From Pararobbsia silviterrae (GTDB taxonomy: Bacteria; Pseudomonadota; Gammaproteobacteria; Burkholderiales; Burkholderiaceae), in the NCBI RefSeq assembly GCF_003628125.1, contig NZ_RBZU01000004.1:248001-312000 (forward strand): a stretch of 64,000 nt of DNA, written 5' to 3'. A model generated the notes under the pieces. It was not told where the DNA came from. It did not search any database and saw only the letters and a list, made by a program, of their open reading frames with translations. Position 1 is the first letter of the stretch. Each line of letters begins with the position of its first letter. Of this stretch, positions 8,746 through 18,150 are shown in pieces. The position numbers were made by a program, and so were the translations under genes.

Positions 8746-8786
8746 ATACCAACAATCCAATACAACACTCGCTCCGGAGCTTCGTG

Positions 8787-9962
8787 ATGAAACCCAAAGC
8801 CAAGCACTTCGTGATTACCGCGGTCGCGACGCTCGCCGTCGCCGTCGCGGGCACGATCACGGCATTCCACGTCGACCGCGCGTCGACGGCGCATGCGGCG
8901 CAGATGCCGCCTGCCGCCGAAGTCGATGTCGCGCCGGTCGTGGCCAAGACGATCACCGACTGGCAGAGCTATTCGGGCCGGCTCGAGGCGATCGGCAAGG
9001 TCGAGATCCGGCCGCTCGTATCGGGCACGATCGTCGCGGTCTATTTCAAGGACGGTTCGCTCGTGAAGAAGGGCGATCCGCTGTTCACGATCGATCCGCG
9101 GCCGTATCAGGCGGAAGTCGATCGCGCCGCGGCGCAGCTCGCGGCCGCGCAGGCTCAGCAGAACTACGCGTCGACGGATTTCGCGCGTGCGCAGCGCCTG
9201 ATCGGCGACAACGCGATCGCGAAGCGCGACTTCGATCAGAAGGACAACGCGTCGCGCGAGGCCGAAGCAAACCTCAAGGCCGCGAAGGCGGCGCTCGAAC
9301 AGGCCCAGTTGAACCTCGGCTATACGAAGGTCGTCGCGCCCGTCGCGGGACGCGTTTCGCGCGCCGAACTCACGGTCGGCAACATCGTCAGCGCGGGCGC
9401 GAGTTCGGCGGTCATGACGACGCTCGTGTCCGTCTCGCCGATCTACGCATCGTTCAATGTCGACGAGCAGACGTATCTCCAGTATCTGAGCCACGACGCG
9501 AAGGATGGCGCGGTGCCCGTGCATCTGGGCCTCGCGAACGAGGACGGTTATTCGCGCACGGGCGTCGTCGATTCGGTCGACAACCAGCTCGATACGACTT
9601 CGGGAACGATTCGCGTGCGCGCGCGTTTCGACAACAAGGACGGCGCGCTCGTGCCGGGTTTGTTCGCCCGCATCCAGGTCGGCGGCGGCGCGCCGCATCC
9701 GGCGGTGTTGATCGACGATCGCGCGATCGGCACCGATCAGGACAAGAAGTTCGTCATGGTCGTCGACGAGCAAGACAAGGCGCAATACCGCGAGGTGCAG
9801 CTCGGACCGCTACACGACGGGTTGCGCGTGGTCGCGTCGGGGCTCAAGCCCGGCGACCGGATCGTCGTCAACGGTCTGCAACGCGTGCGCCCGGGCGATG
9901 CGGTGCGGCCGAATATGGTCCAGATGGCGTCGGGGCCGCAAAACGTCGCGTCGGGTTCCTAA
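8787..9962 (+). CDS. ceoA: RND efflux periplasmic adaptor (CeoA/BpeE-like)
   Basis: Membrane-fusion adaptor of 391 residues with an N-terminal hydrophobic signal or anchor (FVITAVATLAVAVAGTITAF). A lipoyl-like half follows (QSYSGRLEAIGKVEIRPLVS), then a coiled-coil hairpin (QAEVDRAAAQLAAAQAQQNY), the second lipoyl half (LNLGYTKVVAPVAGRVSRAE) and beta-barrel segments. It bridges the CeoB pump to the outer-membrane channel. GGAG at 8776-8779 lies seven bases before the ATG at 8787. A GTG at 8784 is less well placed. It belongs to the llpE-ceoA-ceoB-opcM operon. Confidence 0.9.
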   Translation: MKPKAKHFVITAVATLAVAVAGTITAFHVDRASTAHAAQMPPAAEVDVAPVVAKTITDWQSYSGRLEAIGKVEIRPLVSGTIVAVYFKDGSLVKKGDPLFTIDPRPYQAEVDRAAAQLAAAQAQQNYASTDFARAQRLIGDNAIAKRDFDQKDNASREAEANLKAAKAALEQAQLNLGYTKVVAPVAGRVSRAELTVGNIVSAGASSAVMTTLVSVSPIYASFNVDEQTYLQYLSHDAKDGAVPVHLGLANEDGYSRTGVVDSVDNQLDTTSGTIRVRARFDNKDGALVPGLFARIQVGGGAPHPAVLIDDRAIGTDQDKKFVMVVDEQDKAQYREVQLGPLHDGLRVVASGLKPGDRIVVNGLQRVRPGDAVRPNMVQMASGPQNVASGS

Positions 9963-10182
9963 GACCCGGCGTACCCCGATCGCCCTCGGGCGATGCGATT
10001 TCCATGCATGACTTTTCATGCGCCGTCGAACGGCGCAGGGGGACGTTTTGCCTGCGGATTCGCGAGCGAAGGCCATCCGGCTTCGCAAGCGTCTTCAAGC
10101 AGGGTCCGCCGAATCGCATGCATGACGATCGCATCGCACGGATCAAGAAAACGCAGGACAAGCTCATACAGGCGGGAATGTC
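9963..10182 (+). other. 220-bp intra-operon spacer with two hairpins
   Basis: Between the adaptor and pump genes lie two perfect inverted repeats. ATCGCCC/GGGCGAT at 9979-9994 has a two-base loop. TGCGCCG/CGGCGCA at 10019-10037 has a five-base loop. Neither is followed by a T-tract, so they look like RNA stabilising or attenuating structures rather than terminators. No gene is supported here. Confidence 0.55.
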
Positions 10183-13100
10183 GTGAACATATCCAAATTC
10201 TTTATCGACCGGCCGATCTTTGCCGGCGTGCTGTCGGTGCTGCTCGTGCTGGCCGGCGTGATCGCGCTGTTCCAGTTGCCGATCTCGGAGTATCCGGAAG
10301 TCGTGCCGCCGTCGGTGCTCGTGCACGCGCAGTATCCGGGCGCGAATCCGAAGGTCATCGCCGAAACCGTCGCGTCGCCGCTCGAAGAGCAGATCAACGG
10401 CGTCGAAAACATGCTCTACATGCAGTCGCAAGCGAATAGCGACGGCAATATGACGACGACCGTGACGTTCAAGCTCGGCACGAATCCGGACCTTGCGCAG
10501 CAGCTCGTGCAAAACCGCGTGTCTCAAGCGTTGCCGCGTTTGCCCGATGACGTCCAGCGTCTTGGCGTCACGACGATCAAGGCGTCGCCGACGCTCACGA
10601 TGGTCGTGCACTTGATCTCGCCGAACAATCGCTACGACATGACGTACCTGCGCAATTACGCGCTGATCAACGTCAAGGACCGGCTCGAACGCATTCAAGG
10701 CGTCGGTCAGGTTCAGCTTTGGGGTTCGGGCGACTATTCGATGCGCGTCTGGCTCGATCCGCAGAAAGTCGCGGAGCGCGGTCTCACGGCGACCGACGTC
10801 GTCAATGCGATCCGCGAGCAGAACGTGCAGGTCGCGGCCGGCGTGATCGGCGAATCGCCGATGCCGTCGAACGTGCCGCTGCAACTGTCGGTCAATACGC
10901 AGGGCCGCCTGCAAACGACCGAGGAGTTCGGCGACATCGTGCTCAAGGCCGATTCGAACGGCTCGGTCACGCATCTGCGCGATGTCGCGCGTGTCGAGCT
11001 CGCCGCGTCGGAATACGGTCTGCGCTCGCTGCTCAATAATCAGCCGGCCGTCGCGATGGCGATCAACCAGTCGCCGGGCGCGAATTCGCTGGCGATCTCG
11101 GACGCCGTGCGCAAGACGATGGCCGAACTGCAGCAGGACATGCCGCCGGGCGTCGAATACCGGATCGTGTACGACCCGACGCAGTTCGTGCGTTCGAGCA
11201 TCCATGCGGTCATCCATACGCTGCTCGAAGCGATCGCGCTCGTCGTTATCGTCGTGATCGTGTTCCTGCAGACATGGCGCGCCTCGATCATTCCGCTGCT
11301 CGCGGTGCCGGTGTCGATCGTCGGTACATTTTCGCTGTTGCTCGCATTCGGCTTCTCGATCAACGCATTGTCATTGTTCGGCATGGTGCTCGCGATCGGG
11401 ATCGTGGTCGACGATGCGATCGTGGTCGTGGAGAACGTAGAGCGCAACATCGCGTCAGGACTCAGCGCGCGCGAGGCGACATACCAGGCGATGCGCGAAG
11501 TCAGCGGACCGATCATCGCGATCGCGCTGACGCTCGTCGCGGTGTTCGTCCCGCTTGCGTTCATGTCGGGTCTTACGGGCCAGTTCTACAAGCAGTTCGC
11601 GATGACGATCGCGATCTCGACGGTCATCTCCGCGTTCAACTCGTTGACGCTGTCGCCCGCCTTGTCCGCGTTGCTGCTCAAGGGCCATCACGACAAGAAG
11701 GACTGGCTTACGCGCGCCATGGACGCCGTGTTCGGCAAGTTCTTCCACGCGTTCAATCACGTGTTCCATCGTGGTTCGGAGAAGTACGGCCACGGCGTGG
11801 CCGGCGTCATCAATCGCAAGGCGCTTGCGATGGGGCTTTACGTCGTGCTGCTGGGCGCGGCGGCGCTCATGAGCCAGGTCGTGCCGGGCGGTTTCGTGCC
11901 CGCGCAGGACAAGGAATATCTCGTGAGCTTCGCGCAGTTGCCGAACGGGGCGTCGCTCGATCGTACCGAAGACGTGATCCGGCAAATGAGCGATATCGCG
12001 CTCAAGCAGCCCGGCGTCGAAAATGCCGTCGAATTCCCGGGTCTCTCGGTCAACGGCTTCACGAATTCGTCGAGCGCGGGGATCGTCTTCGTCGCGCTCA
12101 AGCCGTTCGACGAACGCAAGGGCAAGAAGGACGAATCGGCGAACGCGATCGCGGCCGCATTGAATCAGAAATACGGCGCGACGATGAAAAATGCGTTTAT
12201 CGCCGTGTTTCCGCCGCCGCCGGTGCTCGGCCTCGGTACGCTCGGCGGCTTCAAGATGCAGCTCGAGGATCGCGGCGCGCTCGGTTATCGCGCGCTCGAT
12301 GCGGCGACGCAGGCCTTCGTCAAGAAAGCCGCGCAAACGCCCGAGCTGAGCCCGACGTTCTCGAGCTATCAGATCAACGTGCCGCAGCTCAACGTCGATC
12401 TCGATCGCGTGAAGGCCAAGCAGCTCGGCGTGCCCGTCACGGACGTGTTCGACACGATGCAGATCTATCTGGGGTCGCTCTACGTGAACGACTTCAACGA
12501 GTTCGGCCGCGTCTATCAGGTCCGCGTGCAGGCCGACGCGCCTTATCGCGCGCATGCCGAAGACATCGGCCTGCTCAAGACGCGCAATAGCGCGGGCGAA
12601 ATGGTGCCGCTGTCGTCGCTCGTGAAAGTCTCGCCGACGTTCGGACCCGAGATGGTCGTGCGCTACAACGGCTATACGGCGGCCGACATCAACGGCGGAC
12701 CGGCCCCGGGCTTCTCGTCGGGTCAGGCGCAGGAAGCCGCCGAGAAGATCGCGGCCGAAGTGCTGCCGCGCGGCATCAAGTTCGAGTGGACGGATCTGAC
12801 GTATCAGCAAGTGCTCGCGGGCAACTCGGGTCTCTGGGTGTTTCCGATCAGCGTGCTGCTCGTGTTCCTCGTGCTCGCCGCGCTCTACGAGAGTCTGACG
12901 CTGCCGCTCGCCGTGATCCTGATCGTGCCGATGAGCCTGCTTTGCGCGTTGACGGGCGTCTGGCTCACGGGCGGCGACAACAACATCTTTACGCAGATCG
13001 GCTTGATGGTGCTGGTTGGCTTGTCCGCGAAGAACGCGATCCTGATCGTCGAGTTCGCGCGCGAACTCGAAATGCAGGGCAGAACGATCGTCGAGGCCGC

Positions 13101-13389
13101 GGTCGAGGCAAGTCGTCTGCGTCTGCGTCCGATCCTCATGACGTCGATCGCTTTCATCATGGGCGTCGTGCCGCTCGTCGTGTCGTCGGGCGCGGGTTCC
13201 GAGATGCGTCATGCGATGGGCGTCGCGGTGTTCTTCGGCATGATCGGCGTCACGCTGTTCGGTCTCGGACTCACGCCGGTGTTCTACGTCGTGCTGCGCA
13301 AGCTCGCGGGCGGTGAGCAACTCGTCGACAAGCATGGACACAACCCGCATATGCGCGGCGTCGATGCGTCGCTCGACGGTGCGGCTTGA
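10183..13389 (+). CDS. ceoB: RND multidrug efflux pump (CeoB/BpeF-like)
   Basis: 1068-residue inner-membrane transporter of the HAE1 (AcrB/MexB) family. It begins MNISKFFIDRPIFAGVLSVL, the typical first helix. The paired aspartates needed for proton coupling are present in GIVVDDAIVVVENVERN. The second half repeats the fold, with GLMVLVGLSAKNAILIVEFA near the C-terminus. Full length is normal for the family. The start is a GTG. In Burkholderia the homologous pump exports chloramphenicol, trimethoprim and fluoroquinolones; the substrates here are inferred from that. Confidence 0.93.
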   Translation: MNISKFFIDRPIFAGVLSVLLVLAGVIALFQLPISEYPEVVPPSVLVHAQYPGANPKVIAETVASPLEEQINGVENMLYMQSQANSDGNMTTTVTFKLGTNPDLAQQLVQNRVSQALPRLPDDVQRLGVTTIKASPTLTMVVHLISPNNRYDMTYLRNYALINVKDRLERIQGVGQVQLWGSGDYSMRVWLDPQKVAERGLTATDVVNAIREQNVQVAAGVIGESPMPSNVPLQLSVNTQGRLQTTEEFGDIVLKADSNGSVTHLRDVARVELAASEYGLRSLLNNQPAVAMAINQSPGANSLAISDAVRKTMAELQQDMPPGVEYRIVYDPTQFVRSSIHAVIHTLLEAIALVVIVVIVFLQTWRASIIPLLAVPVSIVGTFSLLLAFGFSINALSLFGMVLAIGIVVDDAIVVVENVERNIASGLSAREATYQAMREVSGPIIAIALTLVAVFVPLAFMSGLTGQFYKQFAMTIAISTVISAFNSLTLSPALSALLLKGHHDKKDWLTRAMDAVFGKFFHAFNHVFHRGSEKYGHGVAGVINRKALAMGLYVVLLGAAALMSQVVPGGFVPAQDKEYLVSFAQLPNGASLDRTEDVIRQMSDIALKQPGVENAVEFPGLSVNGFTNSSSAGIVFVALKPFDERKGKKDESANAIAAALNQKYGATMKNAFIAVFPPPPVLGLGTLGGFKMQLEDRGALGYRALDAATQAFVKKAAQTPELSPTFSSYQINVPQLNVDLDRVKAKQLGVPVTDVFDTMQIYLGSLYVNDFNEFGRVYQVRVQADAPYRAHAEDIGLLKTRNSAGEMVPLSSLVKVSPTFGPEMVVRYNGYTAADINGGPAPGFSSGQAQEAAEKIAAEVLPRGIKFEWTDLTYQQVLAGNSGLWVFPISVLLVFLVLAALYESLTLPLAVILIVPMSLLCALTGVWLTGGDNNIFTQIGLMVLVGLSAKNAILIVEFARELEMQGRTIVEAAVEASRLRLRPILMTSIAFIMGVVPLVVSSGAGSEMRHAMGVAVFFGMIGVTLFGLGLTPVFYVVLRKLAGGEQLVDKHGHNPHMRGVDASLDGAA

Positions 13390-13408
13390 TCTACGCAAGG
13401 AAATGAAC

Positions 13409-14923
13409 ATGCGCTACTTACAATTGAAACGATGGATCGGCGCACCGGCGCTGCTGGCCGCATTGCTTGCCGTCGCGGGTTGCTCGCTGACGCCCGTCTA
13501 TCAGACACCCGATCTCGGTTTGCCGACGGCTTATAAGGAAGCGCCGCTCGCACCGCAAGATGCGGGCACGTGGAAGACGGCGACGCCGTCGGAAGCGTTG
13601 TCGCGCGGCGAATGGTGGACGGTGTTCGGCGATCCGGCGCTCGACGATCTCGAGAATCAGGCCGTCGCGGCGAATCAGAACGTCAAGGCCGCGGCGGCCC
13701 GGCTCAAGGAATCGCGCGGGCTTCAGGAGGCCGCGCGCGCGGGTTTCTTCCCGAAGCTCGACGCGGGTTTCGGACCGACGCGCGAACAAGTCTCGCCGGC
13801 TTCGCTGCTCGAACCGGACGGAACGAATGTGCCGCAGCAGACGCTCTGGCGCGCGCAGGCCACGGTCTCGTATGAAGTCGATCTGTTCGGCCGCGTATCG
13901 GCCACGGCCGCCGCATCGAAGGACGAGGCCGACCAAAGCGCCGCCCTGTATCGCTCGGTGCTGCTCGCGGTGCAGGCCGACGTCGCCGAGAACTACTACA
14001 AGCTGCGCGAGCTCGATTCGGAAGCCGCGATTTACACGCAGACCGTCGCATTGCGCGACCAGGCCTTGCAACTCGTGCAGCGACGCTTCGACGACGGGGA
14101 CATCAGCGAACTCGACCTCGCGCAGGCGAAGTCGGAACTCGCGAGCGCGAAGGCCGATCAGGTGGGTGTCGCGCGCTTGCGCGCGGCGTCCGAACACAGT
14201 CTGGCCGTCTTGCTCGGCAAGACGCCCGCCGAATTCACGATGGCGCCGTCGCCGCTCAAGACCGTCGACGTGACAGTGCCGGCCGGTCTGCCGTCGTCGT
14301 TGCTCGAACGGCGTCCCGATATCGCGGCGGCCGAGCGTGCGATGGCCGCGGCCAATGAACGCATCGGCATTGCGCGCGCGGCATATTTTCCGTCGTTGAA
14401 TCTGACGGGGGCGGGCGGTTTCGAATCGGCGACGCTCGCGGATCTGTTCAAGTGGTCGAGCCGCGTGTTCCTCTTGGGCCCGTTCGCGGGGACCGCGCTG
14501 ACCGTGCCGATCTTCGACGGCGGCGCGCGCAGCGGCAATCTCGCGAACGCGCGCGCGAAATACGACGAACAGGTCGCGAATTATCGGCAGCAGGTGCTCG
14601 TCGCGTTCGAGGAGGTCGAAGACAATCTGTCGAATTTGCGCTTGCTCGACGATCAGATCAAGCAGCAGGATCTTGCGGTCGTCGCGTCCGAGCGAGCCGA
14701 ACATCTGTCGCAGACGCAGTACACGGAAGGATCGGTCGCGTATCTCGACGTCATCGATTCGCAGCGCACGGTGCTCGATGCGCAGCGCGCGTCGGCGCAG
14801 TTGGCGGGCGCGCAGATGGTGTCGCGGGTCGACCTGATTCGCGCGCTCGGCGGCGGCTGGGATGGGTCGCCCGCGCCCAAGCAGGATCCGGCCGCGGCGG
14901 TGCCGCCTGTCGCTTCACGCTGA
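13409..14923 (+). CDS. opcM: RND outer-membrane channel lipoprotein (OpcM/OprC-like)
   Basis: 504-residue TolC/OprM-type factor. The signal peptide ends in the lipobox LLAVAGC, so the mature protein is acylated. RGEWWTVFGDPALDDLENQA and the duplicated coiled-coil and beta-strand halves follow the NodT/OprM pattern. LLERRPDIAAAERAMAAANE is the usual second-repeat signature. AAGGA lies about eight bases before ATG 13409; another ATG at 13403 is too close to that site. It is the last gene of the operon, 19 bp after the pump. Confidence 0.92.
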   Translation: MRYLQLKRWIGAPALLAALLAVAGCSLTPVYQTPDLGLPTAYKEAPLAPQDAGTWKTATPSEALSRGEWWTVFGDPALDDLENQAVAANQNVKAAAARLKESRGLQEAARAGFFPKLDAGFGPTREQVSPASLLEPDGTNVPQQTLWRAQATVSYEVDLFGRVSATAAASKDEADQSAALYRSVLLAVQADVAENYYKLRELDSEAAIYTQTVALRDQALQLVQRRFDDGDISELDLAQAKSELASAKADQVGVARLRAASEHSLAVLLGKTPAEFTMAPSPLKTVDVTVPAGLPSSLLERRPDIAAAERAMAAANERIGIARAAYFPSLNLTGAGGFESATLADLFKWSSRVFLLGPFAGTALTVPIFDGGARSGNLANARAKYDEQVANYRQQVLVAFEEVEDNLSNLRLLDDQIKQQDLAVVASERAEHLSQTQYTEGSVAYLDVIDSQRTVLDAQRASAQLAGAQMVSRVDLIRALGGGWDGSPAPKQDPAAAVPPVASR

Positions 14924-14954
14924 GCGATCGATGTCGAGCGGCATCGCGCGTCGA

Positions 14955-14990
14955 TGAAAAAGCCTGCTGCCGCTCGCGGACAGCAGGCTT
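14955..14990 (-). terminator. intrinsic terminator of the YXWGXW gene
   Basis: AAGCCTGCTG at 14960-14969 pairs with CAGCAGGCTT at 14981-14990. Read on the minus strand, the stem is followed at once by TTTTTC, a standard intrinsic terminator for the leftward gene. It may also stop transcripts arriving from the opcM side. Confidence 0.75.
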
Positions 14991-15058
14991 ACCGTGAGGT
15001 CCGGTCGCGCGTCGAAGCCGCGTTTCGAGGCGCGATCCGGCGCGACCCGGTCCGAGAC

Positions 15059-15373
15059 TCAGGCCCAGTGCCCGTCGACCCAGACCCAATGATCGTGATG
15101 GTCGTCCCAGTGACCCGGCACCCAGTGCATGCCGACGCGCTCGCGTTGCCAGTGTCCCTGAGCCCATACATAGCGGCCGTGCTCCCAACGCCAATGTCCC
15201 TTGTCCCAGACATAGCCCGCGCGCGGTCCCGGCACGACTTCGACGCGTTCGACGGGCGGCGGCGCCGTCGGATTGACGATGACGACTTCGGCGGCCGATG
15301 CGTTCGCGACGCATGCGAATCCGGCGGCGACAAACGCGCCGCATGCAAGCAGATGGCGCAGAGTGGGCTTCAT
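15059..15373 (-). CDS. YXWGXW-repeat exported protein
   Basis: 104-residue protein with a signal peptide (MKPTLRHLLACGAFVAAGFA, cleavage after about ANASA). The mature part is rich in repeated aromatic units: YVWDKGHWRWEHGRYVWAQG, then HWVPGHW and HWVWVDGHWA. This is the YXWGXW family of small periplasmic or outer-membrane-associated proteins common in Burkholderia. No biochemical role is established. The ATG at 15373 gives the signal peptide. Confidence 0.8.
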   Translation of the reverse strand: MKPTLRHLLACGAFVAAGFACVANASAAEVVIVNPTAPPPVERVEVVPGPRAGYVWDKGHWRWEHGRYVWAQGHWQRERVGMHWVPGHWDDHHDHWVWVDGHWA

Positions 15374-15541
15374 GGTGATGTTCTCCGTCTCGATTTGAAC
15401 CACGCACTGAATGTGCGCTTGCTGGTTCAAACGCGGCGCATGGGCGCGCGGCGGACAGCGCGGACGTAACAGTCCGCTAGACAACCATTACCATTGATTG
15501 GTTTGCGTGCGGGCGCGGGGCGCGTGCCGACGATATCGTGC

Positions 15542-15748
15542 CTAATTCCTTGGCACGTTGAGCAATTTGCTCGCGGCGATCGGAATGCGCGTGTCCTCCC
15601 ACTCGGCGAGCCATTTGAGCTCCTTTTCGGTGAAATAGCCGCCGCGGTTGCGCAGTGCGTACTGAAGGACATCGGTCACGTGATTCCGGATGATTTCCGG
15701 AGCCTGCTGATCGTGAATGATCGAATGCAGGGCTTCGAGCGTCGACAT
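15542..15748 (-). CDS. hypothetical protein, 68 aa
   Basis: A 68-residue hydrophilic protein beginning MSTLEALHSIIHDQQAPEII and ending SKLLNVPRN. It contains one probable helix pair and no membrane segment or known motif. The longer open frame upstream looks non-coding, so ATG 15748 was chosen. I do not recognise the family. It stands alone between the YXWGXW gene and the aldo/keto reductase. Confidence 0.55.
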   Translation of the reverse strand: MSTLEALHSIIHDQQAPEIIRNHVTDVLQYALRNRGGYFTEKELKWLAEWEDTRIPIAASKLLNVPRN

Positions 15749-15845
15749 GGTGGATTCGATCGAGGGTCCTTGGATGCCGGAGACCTTATCTCGACTCGCA
15801 CGCGCCGAACAAGTGGACAAAATTGAGTGTGAACGCCATGCGACG

Positions 15846-15890
15846 CAAGGGCCTGTCAGGTCGATTTCAAGTCGATGAACAGGCCCTTGC
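15846..15890. terminator. strong hairpin downstream of the aldo/keto reductase
   Basis: GCAAGGGCCTGT (15846-15857) pairs perfectly with ACAGGCCCTTGC (15879-15890), with a further TCGA/TCGA pairing inside the loop. It lies 40 bp past the stop of the leftward reductase gene. No T-tract follows on either strand, so it may stabilise a 3' end rather than terminate. Confidence 0.5.
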
Positions 15891-15929
15891 CGTCGTATGG
15901 CGGCGGCAAGGACGCAGGCCGCGGCGGGA

Positions 15930-16955
15930 TTAAACCGGCGACGGATTGCGCTCGCCGAAGCCGGCTTGGTGCCAGTACGGGTAGGCCTTCGTGACGGCAC
16001 TGGCCGCATCGAGCTTGGCGACCTGTTCGGGGGTCAGGTTCCAGCCGACCGCGCCGAGGTTCTGACGCAATTGCGCTTCGTCGCGCGCGCCGATGATCAC
16101 GCTCGACACGGTCGGGCGTTGCAGCAGCCAGTTAAGCGCGATTTGCGGAATCGTCTTGCCGGTTTCCGCGGCGATTTCATCGAGTGCATCGACGACGCGG
16201 TACAGAAGTTCGTCAGGCACCGGCGGGCCCATATCGGCGGTCTTGTGCAGACGGCTCGTCGCCGGCAGCGGTTGGCCGCGGCGGATTTTCCCCGTCAGGC
16301 GGCCCCAGCCGAGCGGGCTCCAGACCACGGCGCCGACGCCTTGATCGAGGCCAAGCGGCATGAGTTCCCATTCATAGTCGCGTCCGATCAGCGAGTAGTA
16401 CGCTTGATGCGCGACGTAACGCGAATAGCCATAACGTTCCGCGACGTCGAGCGACTTCATCAGATGCCAGCCCGAGAAATTCGACACGCCGATATAGCGG
16501 ATCTTGCCCGCGCGCACGAGGTCATCGAGCGTCGAGAGGACTTCGGTGATCGGCGTCTTGGCGTCGAAGCCGTGCAATTGGAACAGGTCGATATAGTCGG
16601 TGCCGAGCCGCTTGAGCTGATCGTCGACGGTCTTGATCAAATGAAACCGCGACGAGCCCACATCGTTGGGACCGTCGCCGAGACGAAACGTCGCCTTGGT
16701 CGAGATCAGCACCTTGTCGCGGCGGCCCTTGATCGCCTCGCCGAGCACGGCTTCGGATGTCGTGGCGGAATAAATGTCCGCGCTGTCGAACATCGTGACG
16801 CCCGCTTCGAGGCAGATATCGATCAGACGGCGCGCTTCGGCGACGTCGGTCGCGCCCCACGCATTGAAGAATTCGCCTTTGCCACCGAACGTGCCGGTGC
16901 CAAAGCTCAACACGGGTACCTTGAATCCGGATGCACCCAGGTATCGATATTCCAT
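15930..16955 (-). CDS. aldo/keto reductase
   Basis: 341-residue NAD(P)H-dependent oxidoreductase with a TIM-barrel fold. The catalytic tetrad is visible: Asp57 and Tyr62 (MFDSADIY), Lys87 (LISTKATF) and His128 (LFQLHGFD). GASGFKVPVLSFGTGTFGGK at the N-terminus and VIIGARDEAQLRQNLGAVGW near the C-terminus are typical of the YakC/Tas branch. The substrate is unknown. AAGGAGCT just before ATG 16955 supports the start. Confidence 0.9.
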   Translation of the reverse strand: MEYRYLGASGFKVPVLSFGTGTFGGKGEFFNAWGATDVAEARRLIDICLEAGVTMFDSADIYSATTSEAVLGEAIKGRRDKVLISTKATFRLGDGPNDVGSSRFHLIKTVDDQLKRLGTDYIDLFQLHGFDAKTPITEVLSTLDDLVRAGKIRYIGVSNFSGWHLMKSLDVAERYGYSRYVAHQAYYSLIGRDYEWELMPLGLDQGVGAVVWSPLGWGRLTGKIRRGQPLPATSRLHKTADMGPPVPDELLYRVVDALDEIAAETGKTIPQIALNWLLQRPTVSSVIIGARDEAQLRQNLGAVGWNLTPEQVAKLDAASAVTKAYPYWHQAGFGERNPSPV

Positions 16956-17394
16956 GAAAGCTCCTTGAAAGTTCGGGTCGCTCGATCGGCTTGATCTCGG
17001 ACCCGTGATGCGCGCGATGCCCCGACGGGTTGCGGTACGCATGACCCGGCCTGTCGAGCACGGCTTAGGGGATGAATTGCATTGGTATATCAGCTTGCAG
17101 GCGCCGACGATTGTAACGATTGCCGGGCGTTTTTGCTGGCGTCGGTTCGGCGAAGGCATGGAGAACGCGCGGCCGATCTTCTTAGCGCGCGTACTGGCTG
17201 CGGATATTTCAAAGCATTAAATATGTAACCGTGTCAATACCGAGTCGGCCCGGATGGCTGCATTTTTTGTTTTGCTGTGTGTAATAGTGTGTTGCGTGCT
17301 CAGAGGAAGTCGCGCGTCATTTATACAGAGATAATTCGGTTACCAGAGGCGGTTAAATTGACCGTTCGCCACCGCGATACAAGGGGGCATCGAA
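16956..17394. other. intergenic region between divergent genes
   Basis: About 440 bp without a supported gene. The segment 17210-17360 is AT-rich compared with the rest of the window and probably holds the promoter of the DUF3331 gene. GTAACCG (about 17224) and CGGTTAC (about 17337) form a widely spaced inverted repeat of unknown meaning. Confidence 0.45.
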
Positions 17395-18024
17395 TTGATC
17401 AAAAGACGAAAAGGCCGCGATCCGTGGTCCCATATGCTCACGCGTCTTTGTCTGATTACGTCGGCTGCGGCAAGCGGCTCGGCGATCGGCGCGGACGTCG
17501 GCAACGCGAGCCTGCTCATGCAGGACGATCACCGCGGCCGTGAAGTCAGTGAGCGGGGCGTCACGGCGTCGCAGGCGCGCGCGGCGTTGAGCGCGTCGAC
17601 GGATCGCACCGTGCGCGCCGCGATGCTCCGGGTAGAATCCGCACTTCCGCCCGCGACGCGTTTTGTTAAAGTGCTCGACAGACCGAGCGACCGCACGGTG
17701 ACGATTTCGTGGCGCGAATCGACGCTCTGTCATTACAACGATCAGATCTGGCGCGCCGGCATCGCCAAGCATTCGGGCACGTGCGCATTGACGGGCATGC
17801 ATATCGAGCGCGGCGACCATGTCTATCGGCCGATTCCGACGCGGCCCACGCCGATCAACGCGAATGCGATGATCCTGTCCGCCGCGATCGCGGATCAGGG
17901 GCTCGACGAAGAAGGCGCCGATGCCTCGCAGGCCAGTCCGCGCAAACGCGGCACGGCGCGTGCGGTGCACGACAACAAAGGCGAAGCGCGTATTCCGTCT
18001 GTCAAACAGGCGCTCCTCGTATAA
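17395..18024 (+). CDS. DUF3331 domain protein
   Basis: 209-residue protein whose core (TVTISWRESTLCHYNDQIWR, then HSGTCALTGMHIERGDHVYR) matches the DUF3331 family known mainly from Burkholderia-type bacteria. Two cysteines (CHY and CALTGM) and nearby histidines may form a metal site, but this is inference. The start is probably TTG 17395, eight bases after AAGGGGG (17381-17387). ATG 17434 is the alternative. No function is established for the family. Confidence 0.7.
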   Translation: MIKRRKGRDPWSHMLTRLCLITSAAASGSAIGADVGNASLLMQDDHRGREVSERGVTASQARAALSASTDRTVRAAMLRVESALPPATRFVKVLDRPSDRTVTISWRESTLCHYNDQIWRAGIAKHSGTCALTGMHIERGDHVYRPIPTRPTPINANAMILSAAIADQGLDEEGADASQASPRKRGTARAVHDNKGEARIPSVKQALLV

Positions 18025-18150
18025 GCCGCTTGAGGCCGCGGCATCGCGAGCGTGCCGCATGACCTCGAAGAGGCTTGGGGGAGGATGAAGGTACCGTTCC
18101 ATTTCGCGTGGCGGCTTGCCACGTCACGTCATGCCGCGCGACGGCGTTGG

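Noticed and set aside
11455-13410. 651-codon open frame on the minus strand opposite the RND pump gene
   Set aside because: It lies wholly antisense to ceoB, is extremely rich in Arg, His, Asp and Glu and shows no domain; long antisense frames are expected in GC-rich genes with biased third positions.
15846-15890. strong hairpin as a riboswitch or small RNA
   Set aside because: It sits just after a stop codon and is a simple stem; nothing beyond a 3'-end structure can be supported.
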